A stretch of 64,000 nucleotides of DNA from Coprinellus micaceus (taxonomy: Eukaryota > Basidiomycota > Agaricomycetes > Agaricales > Psathyrellaceae): assembly GCA_951394405.1 (NCBI GenBank), contig OX596336.1, positions 2,852,001 through 2,916,000 on the forward strand. The letters run 5' to 3'. Both the position numbers and the translations under genes were made by a program. The notes beneath the pieces are model-generated. The model was not told where the DNA came from. It made no database searches and was given only the letters and a program-made list of their open reading frames with translations. The stretch's first letter is position 1. Each line of letters opens with the position of its first letter. Shown here piece after piece: positions 46,775 through 58,667 of this stretch.

Positions 46775-49700
46775 ATGGTGAGGATTGCTGAGATGGCGGA
46801 GACGACAGTCCCCATCTTCATCCTGCGCGTCCTTTCTCCTGCCATCGTCTTCACGGCGGCGACGACCCTCCTTGGCCTCAGCCAGGCGCCCCAACCCTCC
46901 ACCCAGTCTGCTATCACCTCGGTGGTCGTTGCCACTTCTGTCCCTCGTCGAGCCGCTATCCTTGCTCTTCTTTCTCTCGCTGCTCTCACCTACCTGGGTG
47001 ACGGGCTCGTCTTCGTTGTCTACTCAGTCATCTCCAAGAACTGGCCTCGTCACACCGCCATCCCCTTCAATGCCGTCCTCGGTCTCGCCTCCTTCTCTGG
47101 TCTCGCGGTCATTGGCGCATGGAAAGACGTAGCAGGAGCCAGTGTCTGGTCCCTGAGGAGGCTCAAGCTCGCCGTTTCCATTTCTCTTGCCCTCGACATT
47201 GCTCTCATTTCTTTGCTTGGACTCGAAATCCACCTCCAGTTGTACCGTATGTCATTCCCTTTCTATTTTTGGAGCCGCTACCCACACCAGATCATCCAGC
47301 CCCGCACATCCCGGAAAATCCAATCCCATTGCAGAATTTGCTTCACCTACTCTTCCCTGCTATCCGTGTCCTTCTGCTGGCACCCTTGTTGGGCGTGCTC
47401 CTGGCACCTCGCACCGTGTACACCCCCGTGCCGACATCCGATGACGAGATCACCATTGCACAGCCAACCGCATCGTCATTCCTTTTGCCGCCCGAGGCTG
47501 GCCACCAACCTTCGTCATCGCTGTCCGGTATCAATCAGGACGGTACGAAATACGGGACCTTCCGCGGTGCAGGTCGCTCCAAGAATGTGCAATCTGCGCC
47601 CCAGACACGCTCGGCTACGCCTGTTCCTTCTACCGCTCCTACGGTAAGCGTCGCAACGTTTCGCGTCGCCACCTCGAGCTAATCGCGTCATTTAGGGCGA
47701 ACGCAAAGAAATCTCCCTTGAGCCATCGTGGTCTGAGGTGTGGGCAAGGATCAGAAGGTTGACCCCTTATCTCTGGCCTTCTGGTAACAGATATTTGCAG
47801 TTCATCGCGGTAGGTCCATTTCCTTGTTCGTCCCTCGTGCTCTGCTAACCAACACGTCCGTGCTAGGCCCTCTGCGTGATCATCTTGCTTATCGGACGAG
47901 TGGTGAACCTTGCATTGCCCCTAACGTTGGGAGAGTTGGTTAAGATCCTTGAGGGACGCTCAGACCGCTCGCCCTGGCCCTTCCTCTTTGGCTATGTCGG
48001 TTTGCGCTTCTTGCAGGGCAGCGGCGGCCTTGCTGCTATTCGCGACGTAAGTGACGTTGAGCATATACTATCGTTCCAAACCTAACTTTCTGTACGTAGG
48101 CTCTATGGGCGCCTGTGATGCAGTTCTCTGATCTGGGTGAGTAACCCCTACCCAGCGGCCGTCCAGAATCCTGATCCATTTGTGTAGCCATGTCCCAATT
48201 GGCTTTCGACCACATTCTCAACCTGTCTTTCGCCTGGCATACTCGACGAAAGACAGGCGAGGTCTTGCGGGTGCTTGACCGTGGTGCTGCCATAAACCAT
48301 ACTCTCGAGGTGAGCTAGCCTTTGAGTTCACCATCGATTTCATCTGACCCCTCTTTAGCTCATTATTTTCAACATTGCTCCCACTTTCATTGATATCTTC
48401 GTTGCCCTTGTTGCCTTCTGCTATCTGTTTGACTGGATTATCGCTCTTGTTATATTCGTTGTTATGTTCAGCTACGGTAAGGTCTTTTGCGTGCTGACGT
48501 TTCGCCGTTGTGACTGACGTTGGCATTTTTAGTCGCTGCTAGCGTCATTCTCACTCAATATCGTACTAGACTGCGCAGGCAGATGAACGACCGCGATATT
48601 GTGAGTAAAATTATATTAGCACCTCCATTCCGTTGCTAATTTCCAACTGTAGATCACTCGCGGTATCCATACTGACTGCTTGCTTAATTACGAGACCGTC
48701 AAGTACTTCGGTGGTGAAGAGCACGAAGGTGCTCGTTTCCGTGATGCTATGCGGGAGTACCAGACGCTGGAGCTCAAGGTCATCCGTAGGTCTCACTCTC
48801 ATTATTCTTATTCTCACATAACTGATAGTTCATTAGTGTCGTTGAACTTGCTCAACCTCGTCCAGAACTTCATTATCGTAAGTCACTTGTATGACCATGA
48901 GCGATCATCCTAACGCAACGTCTAGACTGTCGGATTGCTCGTCGGATCGCTGCTTGTTGCTCGTGGAGTCACCCGAGGCGAGACTCAAGCCAGCTCCTTC
49001 GTCATCTTCATCACCTATCTGGCTCAACTCTATGGACCTCTCAACCAGCTTGGCTATATTTACCGCTCCGTAAACCAAAGCCTCGTTGACACCGAGAAGC
49101 TTCTGGCCTTGCTCAACGAACCGACCGATATCAACGACAAACCCGATGCTCCCGACCTCGTGGTGGCCGAAGGAGAAATCGAATTCCGTAAGTCGCTTCC
49201 TCTTCGAATGAATGCCTTTCATATTGATCATGTCCCCACAGAGGATGTCACGTTCACGTATGACGGGCGCACCACTGCCCTCAACGGCGTCTCCTTCAAG
49301 GTACCCAAGGGATCCTCAGTCGCCCTCGTCGGTGAATCAGGTTCTGGAAAGTCCACGATCCTTCGTCTCTTGTATCGCTTCTACGACCTAAAGGATGGTG
49401 AGGGTCGAATCCTCATTGACGGCCAGGACATCAGGTATGCATACAATTATCTACCATCCTACTACCCAGCGTGATTTTAACGCCAACGATAGGGATGTCA
49501 CACAGAAGTCCCTACGCCAGGCAATCGGTGTCGTTCCCCAGGATCCGGTTCTATTCAATAGCAGCATCGCCTACAATATCGGGTACGTCTCTGGTTAATC
49601 TTCCTCTTGCGGTAGATTGAAAGGCGACCCCCTCTTCAGATATGGCAAATTCGACGCATCTAGGGAAGAGGTCGAAGAAGCCGCTCGTTCTGCCCAGATG

Positions 49701-51095
49701 CACGATCGTATTCTAACCTTCCCTGAAGGTGATTACCTTTCTGCATTGGAAGGGCCCTTGTCTCATGCAAACAACTTATTCAAGGGTATGATACCAAAGT
49801 TGGCGAGCGTGGCGTGCGACTCAGTGGAGGAGAGAAGCAACGTGTCGCTATCGCCCGGACTCTTTTGAAGAATCCTCCCATTCTCTTACTCGACGAGGCC
49901 ACTAGGTATGCTGCGCCTCCTTTCAGGTCATCTCCCAATCACTTACGACGACCAACCACCGTTACAGTGCCCTGGACACCTCGACCGAGAAGGACATCCA
50001 AAAGGCTCTGCAGAACCTCGTGAAGGGACGCTCAAGCTTGTCGATCGCTCATCGACTCTCGGTAAGTCTTGACACATGCGCAGTTTGAGTATGACCTGCT
50101 GACCACCTGCAAATAGACAATTGCTAATGCGGACTTGTAAGTGTACCCCAAAACTCGCTTCTGTTATACTGTATTAACTCGAGTGCCACAGGATTCTGGT
50201 CCTGAAGGATGGTCAAATTATCGAACAAGGGAGTCACTCGGAGCTTCTCGCCCTCGATGGAGTTTTCGCGTCGATGTGGGCTGACCAGATCTCGTCCACG
50301 GATGGGGTATCCATCGCCGGCGATAGCTTGAAGAAGGAACGTTCGCAGGCCAGCCTCAAGCCACAGGGTTCTGTAAATGGCTACGATGCGGCTCCCGTGG
50401 ACGGTAGTTCTGGGTTGGTCGCCGAGGCCGAGGAAGCTGTCGTTGCTTCTGCGGAAGCCGTGGACGACGAGTCCAAGGTCGCAGAGGGACCGTCCTCAGA
50501 AGTTCAGGAAGAGAAGAAGGAAGAGGCCGAAACCAAAGCGGTAGTTTCCAACGAGGCGCCTATTGCTTTCCCATCCTCCGATGGCCCCGTTGAGGAAGCT
50601 GTGCCCCAGGTTTACGATTCTCCCAAGGCTTTCCCGAAATCGGTTGAAGACGACAGCGAGAACGGACCCAACACAGCGCCGTCCGCACCCATCGCCTTCC
50701 CCACTGAATCCCCCGAAGGTGCTTCTCCTCCTCTTGTCGCGAGCCCGCCTGCTGTCACCTTTGGGGCCAGTGCGCTCTCACCTCCGCCTAGAACCGGCAC
50801 TCCTGATCCTGAATCCGAGCCCAAGAGGAAGAGGATCTCGTCCCAGAACTTCCAGCGCCTCGCCCGAAGGCTGTCCACGGCTGGAAGACGTCAGAATTCT
50901 GTTTCTTCGCTGATTCCTGACATATTGAGGCGTGATTCTTCGCCTCGTGTGTCCACGGACAACGGCAATGGAGAGGGATCGAGCGCCGCCGTCACCAGCG
51001 ATGGCAGCCCCGACCCCAGCGTCAAGAGTGACGAGAACAAGTCCAAGAGCCTCAAGAAGAAGAACAAGAAGAGGAAGGACACTGGGAGCATCTAA
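46775..51095 (+). CDS. Half-size ABC transporter, ABCB6/Hmt1 type
   Basis: This is an ABCB half transporter with an extra N-terminal membrane domain, like fission-yeast Hmt1 and ABCB6/ATM1 relatives. Start at 46775 ([20 protein letters not shown]). Five or so N-terminal helices are followed by a linker ([20 protein letters not shown]), then the six-helix core ([97 protein letters not shown]). The nucleotide-binding domain shows [13 protein letters not shown] (Walker A), [10 protein letters not shown] (Q loop), [20 protein letters not shown] (signature), [13 protein letters not shown] (Walker B) and IAHRLST (H loop). A tail of about 270 residues, Glu/Ala/Ser/Pro-rich, is unusual. More than twelve introns are present. 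Vacuolar or mitochondrial location cannot be decided here. Confidence 0.92.
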
Positions 51096-51491
51096 GTGGG
51101 CCTCGCATCGCCCCCGCCGACTATTCGGATTAATCGACTGACCTTCATGCACCCCTTTTTTCTTCACGACCCTTTCACGACACATCTACCTTATGCCAGA
51201 ACGATTTGATGCTCTGAATACTAGCTTAGGACCGTCTTTTTCTATTCGGTGTGGATACGCCTCGTTTGGAATGTATTCGATCGTGCGGTCCGTGCGGGAG
51301 TTGGGGCCAGAGAATGAATCGGGAAGTTTTCGAGCGGAGTACGAATTGGATTGGGGGTGGATATAAGGGTGGAGATGGTCCATTCTTGCTCAATCGCTCC
51401 TTCCCTTCCAACAACTTCTTTGAGTTCCGGTAGTCTCGGTTCTTGGTGTTGTCCCCATTACCTCTTTATTTGTTTCCATCTCGTCTTCACC
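51096..51491. other. Intergenic region between ABC transporter and RNA-binding gene
   Basis: This is a 396-bp spacer between two genes on the plus strand. Its first part is probably the ABC transporter 3' untranslated region. The last part, with pyrimidine-rich sequence before the ATG at 51492, is probably the promoter and leader of the glycine-rich RNA-binding gene. No other feature is seen. Confidence 0.45.
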
Positions 51492-52428
51492 ATGTCCGCC
51501 AAAGTTTACGTTGGGTCAGTTCTGCGCATTCGTGATCCCTGCTTGCATGCTTCTCCCTGGGCGACTGTGGGAGGAGTAGCGACTAATATACATGTTGCGA
51601 TTGTAGCAATCTGAGCTGGAACACGACCGATGATACGCTCCGGCAAGTCAGTATAGTACCTAACGCATCGCCAATGCTCGCCGTGTCTTATCGCACATGT
51701 TGTCCGTCCAATTTTAGGCATTCTCGGATTTTGGCGGGGTTCTCGATGTGCGCTATCTCTCTCTCTCTCCTCCTCACGTTCTCTGCTCGTCGTTTCTCCG
51801 CCTCGTCTCGCTCGCGATGACTTGCATCTGTTCCCATTGCCCACCCCATTATGCATCCATGAGAGATTTTGATGACTGATGTTTGATTTGGCTCGTAGTC
51901 CATCGTCATGAGGGATCGTGATACTGGTCGCTCTCGCGGATTCGGTTTCGTCACCTATGGCAGCCAGGCAGAGGCCGAGGCTGCCATTAACGGCTTGAAC
52001 GAGCAGGAACTCGATGGCAGGCGCATCAAGGTCAACATCGCTAACGCTCGATCTGGAGGTGGAGGCGGAGGCGGAAGCGGAGGTTCGTTCGTTGTTTCTG
52101 CTTCACGGGCGCTTCATTGACGATCTTATCTATTCCTCTTCCTTAGGCTACTCTGGTGGTGGAGGAGGAGGCTACGGTAAGTTGAGACCCACATGGTGTG
52201 TGGATCGTGCGCTGACGAAACTTCCCTAGGTGGATCTGGCGGATACAGTGGAGGAGGAGGATACCAGGGTGGCCAAGGAGGCTACGGCAGCAGCGGCGGC
52301 GGCGGCTACCAGCAGGGCTACGGCTCCGGTGGAGGCTACGGCGGCTACGGAGGTACGCCTTTTTGCACATGTTCCATGGGCCCCGATGCTAAATCCAACT
52401 CGCAGGTGGCCAGGGTGGAGGCTACTGA
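51492..52428 (+). CDS. Glycine-rich RNA-binding protein (single RRM)
   Basis: Seven exons (51492-51514, 51607-51646, 51718-51747, 51899-52082, 52147-52176, 52230-52352, 52406-52428) give 150 residues. The RRM carries RNP2 (KVYVGNLSW) and RNP1 ([10 protein letters not shown]), with the middle [19 protein letters not shown] and the end [16 protein letters not shown]. The C-terminal half is almost all Gly, Tyr, Ser and Gln ([13 protein letters not shown] repeats) and ends GGGQGGGY. Such proteins bind mRNA, often under cold or stress, and can phase-separate. Six introns in 150 codons is dense. The last three all split a glycine codon after its first base, so exons 5 and 6 can be skipped without a frame change. 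Confidence 0.93.
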
Positions 52429-52805
52429 TTCGGCTGAATGGGTTCACCGTCTCCGGTCATGATCACTCTTTTTCAATTCCTCTTGTGTCCCATCGCATCC
52501 CATCATTGTATCGCATACTCTCAGTGGGGTCTCTTGTTGACGTTCAAAAGTTGTGTTCTGTCTGTATCACCATGATAGTCTGCTGTACTATATATCCGTG
52601 TCGAATCCAAGTCTCAGTGCCATGATCTGGTTGAGTGCTGAGTCGGGCGAGCTGTGACGGCATCCGAACCGGTTCGTGGGACGGCTCGTCTGTGAGAAGC
52701 GCGAATTCTCCCACCAGCCCGCTGGGATCTTCCACTTGGACCACGACGTCGACCGTTTCCCCGCTCCGTACCCTCCTTTCCACCGTGTAGCCGTCGTCGC
52801 CAGCG
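52429..52805. other. Intergenic region upstream of the HMG-box gene
   Basis: This 377-bp spacer holds the 3' untranslated region of the RNA-binding gene and the promoter of the HMG-box gene, both on the plus strand. No other feature is supported. Confidence 0.45.
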
Positions 52806-54617
52806 ATGGAGGCTGGCCCGATACGCAACACGTCGCCGGGAACGGCTACAGCGATCGCCATGGCCAAACCCATCGCGCCGCCCCGCCCACCCAACGCCTG
52901 GATTCTCTACCGCTCCGACAAGCTTAGGGAACTCCCACCTGCGCCCCCGGGAGAGCGTCGTGCACAGTCGGACGTTTCGCGCCTGATATCGACAATGTGG
53001 AAGCAGGAGACCGACGCGACGCGTCAGTACTACGAGCGACTCGCTGACGAAAAGAAACAAGAGCACTCGATCAAGTACCCTGGGTATCGATTCCAGCCCA
53101 TGAAGAAGGAGGAGAAGGCTGCCATGCGCGAGCAGAAGAAGGTTGAGAAGGAAGCCGAACGAAAAGCTCGCCAGCAGCGCGGACGCCAGTCGCAACAACA
53201 CAACCCATATCCCCAGCCACCTCAACAGCAAGTCCAAGTAGTTCATTCCACCTTGGGCCTTCAGCTGCTCTCAACTCCACCTCTTCTTTACCTACCCTCA
53301 CCACCCAACCCCTCGCTATATCCTCCCCAGCGTCCAGGATCGATCTACTACCCAATGGAACTGTACGGCTCGGCAGGACCGTCGCCTCCAGCTTCCCTAG
53401 CTTCTACCCCAACTCCCGAGCCCAGCCCGGAACTCACACCTGACGAACCTTATGAAGTACGAAACCCCCAACAACCACCATCTGCAACCGTGGTACCACC
53501 GCTCTCTTCAACCTTTCCACCCCTTCTTGCCCAACCTCCCGTTGTTCTATCGCATACTCCTGCACCTGTACCCTCAGGCGTGAACCCGTATCTTGCAGTT
53601 CTTGGACCTGCTGCGACACAGTATTCCAACTCTCAGATGGTGCAGCCTACGTCTGTTCCTACGTATGGGAACCCCACCCATCCCGCAGCGATGCCGAATA
53701 TGACGCCGAGCACCACCACCAACCTGCTACAATTCACGCCAAACCAGTACTCTGTCGCGCCGCCGAATCTCGGGTACTCGCAAAACGTTGAGAATCAAGA
53801 GCTGGCGCAGTCGAGCAGCGGTGCGGACTCTTTGGCCCCGGATACTAACTTTGCAGACAACGACACCGCCCAGGAGCTCACTTTCGGTAATGACCCAATG
53901 CCACAAATATATGATTACGAGGGCCTCGAGTTCCCGCCTTTTGAAAACCAACAGGTCCGCCCGCTCGCTCCATATCATTCGCATTCACTAACGAAGGTGT
54001 AGCTTACCTTCAATGTCGGAGACAACTTTTTCCAGAGCATGTCGAGCCTTCTTGAAGGAGGGTCAGATTCTCGCAATACGTTGGAGGCGATGCGTCTTGG
54101 GAACGACGTATTCCAACTACCTCATTTCGACGCCACCCTGCTGGATGAGCATCCCCAAGGCGAAGTCGTCGTCGAACTGGGCCAGTTTGCTGACGAGTTC
54201 GACTTCAACTCCTTCATCGACACTGGGATGCTTGATTCTGGGTCTGTTTCCAGCGCGAACAACTCATGCGATTACGGGCAGCGGCAGTCCAATAGCCACC
54301 CGGAAATTGAAGCCTTACCGCAGCCCTTGTTTGAGCTCATTCAAGCGAGTCTTGCATCCGCTGAGACCTCCCCGTCGACTGCATCTTACCCTTCTATGCC
54401 CCCAACCCCAGTGGTTGGCCCTGGCGCTCTGTCCGTTGATCTGAGTAACACTGAGCCGTGTCGGAAATCGTCAAGTCCCCACTACGCTCCTCCATCTGGT
54501 GCACCTCAATTCGCTGCCCGCCGTGTTGCAGGGAGTTGGAAACCCCCTCGCTTTGTCGAGAACGAAGAGTTCGATCATCCCCCCTCTGTCCGCAACTCTG
54601 TTGGTGTTTCCCGATAG
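52806..54617 (+). CDS. HMG-box (MATA_HMG-type) transcription regulator
   Basis: Two exons (52806-53954 and 54003-54617) give 587 residues. The HMG box lies near the N-terminus at about residues 24-95: RPPNAWILYRSDKLRELPPA, then SDVSRLISTMWKQETDATRQ, YYERLADEKKQEHSIKYPGY and RFQPMKKEEK. This is the single-box, sequence-specific type found in fungal mating and sexual-development regulators (Ste11/Prf1-like). A basic coiled region (EQKKVEKEAERKARQQRGRQ) follows, then a long Pro/Ser/Gln-rich part and an acidic C-terminal half (VVVELGQFADEFDFNSFID) likely to activate transcription. The 48-nt intron contains CTAAC before its AG and an in-frame TAG at its last bases. ATG at 52860 is an alternative start. 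Confidence 0.88.
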
Positions 54618-56111
54618 ATTTTAACCTCATCCATCCGTCGCTTTCTGTTTTGAATCTTGTTACTTTGTCGTTATCGTCCCCCGTCCTCGCTTGCTCTTTT
54701 TATCTCTGCTGTCAGTTTCGATCTCGTTCTAGCCGCTCTCATACATCCAACTCTGCATCCACCCCTACCTCGCGTCACTACTTCTACATTGCTCTCTGTT
54801 TTTCTCTGTCGTTGTCGCTTGCTCGCACCACTCATCTCGTGTCGCTTTTCGTCATCATTTGCTTTCTCTTCGTCGTTGTTTATTTCAAGTACTTTTATCT
54901 CGGAACTTTAGTCAGTACGCGTCCTAGTTACATCGTCTTGCTCTTTTGCGCGGTCTCTACCGACCGCACCCGCACACAACTCTGTCTGTTGCTCTGATTT
55001 TTGTTATCTATCTAATTACCCCTCCCTCATGTCCGTCGTTCTACGCCACTCCAATGTTTGCAGATCCGTCTATTAATCTCGTCATTGCTCTTCATCTGTA
55101 CCATTATCCTGTCGCGAATATCTATGCAATCGTCTTGTTGTATGGACGCTGCCCTCCCTCCAGAGGTGAAGTTTGAAGTGATACGCTATCCCCATGTTTA
55201 CGGCCCAGCTCCATCGGTTTCTGACGCTCGGTAGCAGAGATGGAAATAAGCAACACGGGCCGGACTTGGCCACAAGACAAACGGCGGTAACGCTGCTATG
55301 GATGGTCCAGGTTTTCCGTGTCCGCTATCCACGTTACGAAGCCCTGCGAGGAGATGTCGCGATGGCACGTCCGATTCATAAGTAAGACGGGAAGGAAACC
55401 GGACTGGATCGGCCCTTCCGTTTCCCCTCTAAATAGCGAGAAGACCTGAACGATTCCCGCACATCAGAGGCGCTCGAGACCTGCTCACGCGCCTCTCCCT
55501 CGATCCCCCAGAGTTTACGCCTAGTGACCCCAGCCAACGCCTCCAATTCAGCACCTCGTCGTTCGCCAGCCACGACTTTGATTAAGCCGGTCGTTGATGA
55601 GCGTGCGAGAACATTAATGAGGTTTGCACCATACCTGGTAACTGAACCGGCTCACCTCGAGTCAGCTTATTTGCCCTTTGCACGCATTGGGCGAACAATG
55701 GCGAAGTCGTGGGGTGTATTTTCACCAAGCCATTGTTCGCTAGCAGACGGCGACCTTTACTACATAAACGTATATGCACTATGAGTCTATGATCAATGCA
55801 TTACAAGATGCGAAGTGACCTGAAGGTTCCCATGAGAACGGGGGGCAAAACCTGAAATATTGGATCAAGATCGGAGTTCCTGGCACTAATGCCCCCAGTA
55901 TGTTCCACCATTATTAGACGCCGGTGCAGATCCTCCACTACCCATAGCCCTTGCACAAGAACGGCCACCATAGAACTCAGATTATGCTATTCGATTCGAG
56001 ATAAATTTCCGTCAATCCCCGAGACAACCATACACACAGATACATCAGGCGTAGATACAGCAAAACCCCGTCGCAGAACCTAGTCAAGCAAGCAGTCTTC
56101 CTATTCATCAT
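54618..56111. other. 1.5-kb intergenic region, first part strongly pyrimidine-rich
   Basis: From 54618 to about 55190 the plus strand is dominated by T and C, the look of a long 3' untranslated region of the HMG-box gene. Open frames here read as hydrophobic low-complexity peptides, an artefact of the pyrimidine tract. From 55190 to 56111 I see no gene, RNA or clear repeat. The ILV6 3' untranslated region should lie at the right end. Confidence 0.5.
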
Positions 56112-57322
56112 TCAGCCAGGAGGAAGGAGGCTGGCATCAATAGATCCGCCTTCATCAAGAGCAACCTCCTCTTCATCGGTTCGGATAGGCGTCCTGGGCA
56201 TGGCCATAATACCTTGAGGGAAAGCGGGGTGTCAAAGATCTGCCTAAAGAAAGCTGCACACAAATAGCACATACCTGTTCGTGCAGCCTCCAGGATACCG
56301 AAAGGTTTGAGAAGGTTCAAGAACGCTTCTACACGAGATGACTTGGCCGTCAACTCAACGATCACACTGTGCTCGGCTACATCCACGACCTTCGCACCGA
56401 ACTGCTTGGACAGCACGGTGATCGAGTGGAGGTGTTGGTGCTTATGACGGAGAGCCTCGGAAGGGGTGAGGGCGGGTTGGGCATCAGGAGCGGAGCCACG
56501 CTCGAAGTTGTGGGCAAGGGCAGCCTCACGCTCGAGCTTGGTATGCTCACGCCGTGGCTCATGGAAAGGACCACCGGTCAGTTGGTCGTCGACATACTCA
56601 GGGCCGAGGATGGAGATCTTAGTGAGGAGGAGTTCGCGCTGAATCATGCTGGTTTCGGTATAATCGAGAACGGCCCATACGGGGACCTATGAGAGTAAAT
56701 TTGAGAAAAATAAGAGAGCGGTACGTTGTGTGCTACTCACCAAGTCCTCCAACTGTCTCCTAGCCTGCTCGACCATCGCGTCCTGGCCCTTGAGGACGAT
56801 ACACATGCGAGACAAATCCCGGATCTCCGTACGGCACACAACCAAAGAGTCGATATTGACCCCCCTCCCAGCAAGAATTCCGGACACTCTCGAGAGCACA
56901 CCAGGCTCATTTTGCACAAGACAGTTGAGAATGTGCCTGTTCACACAATCAGTCGGTCAAAACCCGTTTCTCATGCTACAAACACGGGCTCAACAGCGAG
57001 CAGAAACGTACTTCTTGAAAGGTTGGAGATTGGGAGGGGGAGTGTTGTAGAGGATGTTCGTTACAGCTTCCTCAGCGCTTCGGGACCTCGGTGCTTCGGC
57101 AGCGGGGAGGGGCGGGGGCCGCGAACGCTGGAACTTCTTGTACTCGAGCGCCGACGTGGAGTCGTCCACGGACCTAGGGGGCTTATTCGAGTTGGACTGG
57201 GAACTCGATGAGAGCGCGCGCGTCGTCGTCCTCGACGCAGCGTTCCTTAATCCCTGTGAACGCAGGAGGGTCGCGAGGGACATTGTGGTTCTGATGGGGC
57301 TTGCGATGGGACGCGCTGTCAT
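56112..57322 (-). CDS. ILV6: Acetolactate synthase regulatory subunit
   Basis: This is the small subunit that stimulates acetohydroxyacid synthase and confers valine feedback in mitochondria. The start at 57322 (MTARPIASPIRTTMSL) or the second ATG at 57283 gives a Ser/Arg-rich presequence. After the first intron the ACT domain reads HILNCLVQNEPGVLSRVSGI, LAGRGVNIDSLVVCRTE and LSRMCIVLKGQDAMVEQARR, followed by the family linker VPVWAVLDYTETSMIQREL. The C-terminal regulatory part contains ITVLSKQFGAKVVDVAEHSV, IVELTAKSSRVEAFLNLLKP and FGILEAARTGIMAMPRTP. It ends DEGGSIDASLLPPG. Four exons. Transposon B starts about 190 bp upstream of the start codon. Confidence 0.94.
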
Positions 57323-57507
57323 TTATAGGCCAGTATCACGATGAAACATGCCCTCATACCTCGCTAAAGTGTATCTTGAGGATATACAATACGAACCGTG
57401 GACCTAGGCGACGATATGGATGGAATTGAGAAGGAAGAGAGCTATAACCCCAACACTCACTGACTCGGCACGAAATTTAAGGCACGTGATGCATGCATCG
57501 GACATTC

Positions 57508-57515
57508 GGTGGGCT
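57508..57515. repeat. Target site duplication, left copy (GGTGGGCT)
   Basis: The 8-bp direct repeat GGTGGGCT adjoins the left end of transposon B. It is identical to 58567-58574. Confidence 0.88.
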
Positions 57516-58566
57516 AGGACCCCCTATATCCCGACAGAGGTCCGATACCCATGCGACGAATTTTGGCCCCGAAAAGTGCCCCAGGTCCGATACTTATGTG
57601 CCGAAAATGGTCGAAATTTGGGACCATCTCCGATACTTATGTGCCGGATTTGGGCCCGTCGCCAGCGATGTCCGATACGCATGCGACGAAATGGGCCGCC
57701 AAAGTGGGCCGACGACCACAACAGATCGCGACGCGACGCGAAGTTCACGGGTCCAAAATCTCAGGCGAGTGCTCCAGATGGCAGACTCTGGTACTATGAG
57801 ATATATTGCCCTGTATCCATGTCCCCAGTAAGATAGAGGTAGGCACAAGGTGTGACTTGCTGGAACCGGGAGCAAGATGGGCGCCTCCATCTCCGAGATG
57901 CGTGGCTTTTCTGACGCCATCAATTTGAGATTGCATTTCACTCTTGTCCTCAACTATGCCATGCCATTGGCATGTCTCTCTGCTTTCTCGGGTGAGCGGT
58001 CACCCGTCGTCGCGTGTGTGGCCCTCAAGACTCAAATACTGTGGAAATCAAACTGGTTTGATCAACGGTGGCCCCCGAAATGTGACGGGCGCTAATAATG
58101 CAATGTGCTTCGTTATCATGAACTCGGAAAGCAGACGCGTGCACAGCGGTCTTTTCCGAGGCTCATATCGCGACCTTGTACGCCCCAGGACCGCGTCAGG
58201 TACAATCCAAGAATGATACAGTCCAAGGATGGGCGAGGAGGGGACCTGGGGCTAAACTCGGTGACTGACCGCCGCCATTCCTTCCCTGACTCTTTGTAAT
58301 TATCATTCTATGTTCCCTACATACCTGTGTACCCTCTACCGATGTATACACCGCGTTATGGGCCCTTCCCGAGAGATTTTTACGCATTTTGGCCCTCATG
58401 CGACGAAATTTGCCGAATCTGAGGTCCGATATTTTATGCGACGAAACTGGCCGAAAATGGGGTCCACCCGATACTTATGCGCCGATTTCACCGAAAACCC
58501 TTACGACGAATTTGGTCGATTTTGGCGAAAAAATATCGGACCTATCGAAGCATATAGGGGGGTCCT
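57516..58566. mobile_element. Non-autonomous hAT-like element B (about 1051 bp)
   Basis: Terminal inverted repeats of about 33 bp are imperfect: the left starts AGGACCCCCTATAT and the right, in reverse complement, starts AGGACCCCCCTATAT. Both share GGTCCGATA further in. The 8-bp duplication GGTGGGCT on both sides is perfect. Both ends carry arrays of a repeat of the form TCCGATACTTATGCGACGAA (four near the left end between 57538 and 57700, three near the right end between 58395 and 58490). No transposase frame is seen. The termini and repeats relate it to element A although the lengths and interiors differ. Confidence 0.88.
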
Positions 58567-58574
58567 GGTGGGCT
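58567..58574. repeat. Target site duplication, right copy (GGTGGGCT)
   Basis: Right-hand copy of the 8-bp direct repeat bounding transposon B, identical to 57508-57515. Confidence 0.88.
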
Positions 58575-58667
58575 TCGTGTTTCGGTGATAGGACAAATGC
58601 ATGTCGTCCGGTACGTCGGCACTATGGGAACTTTCGCAAAGGACCTCTGAGGTGACCTTACATAAGG

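Noticed and set aside
54458..54997. 179-residue plus-strand open frame after the HMG-box gene
   Set aside because: It overlaps the end of the HMG-box gene in another frame, then runs through a T/C-rich tract. The peptide is low-complexity hydrophobic with no family signature.
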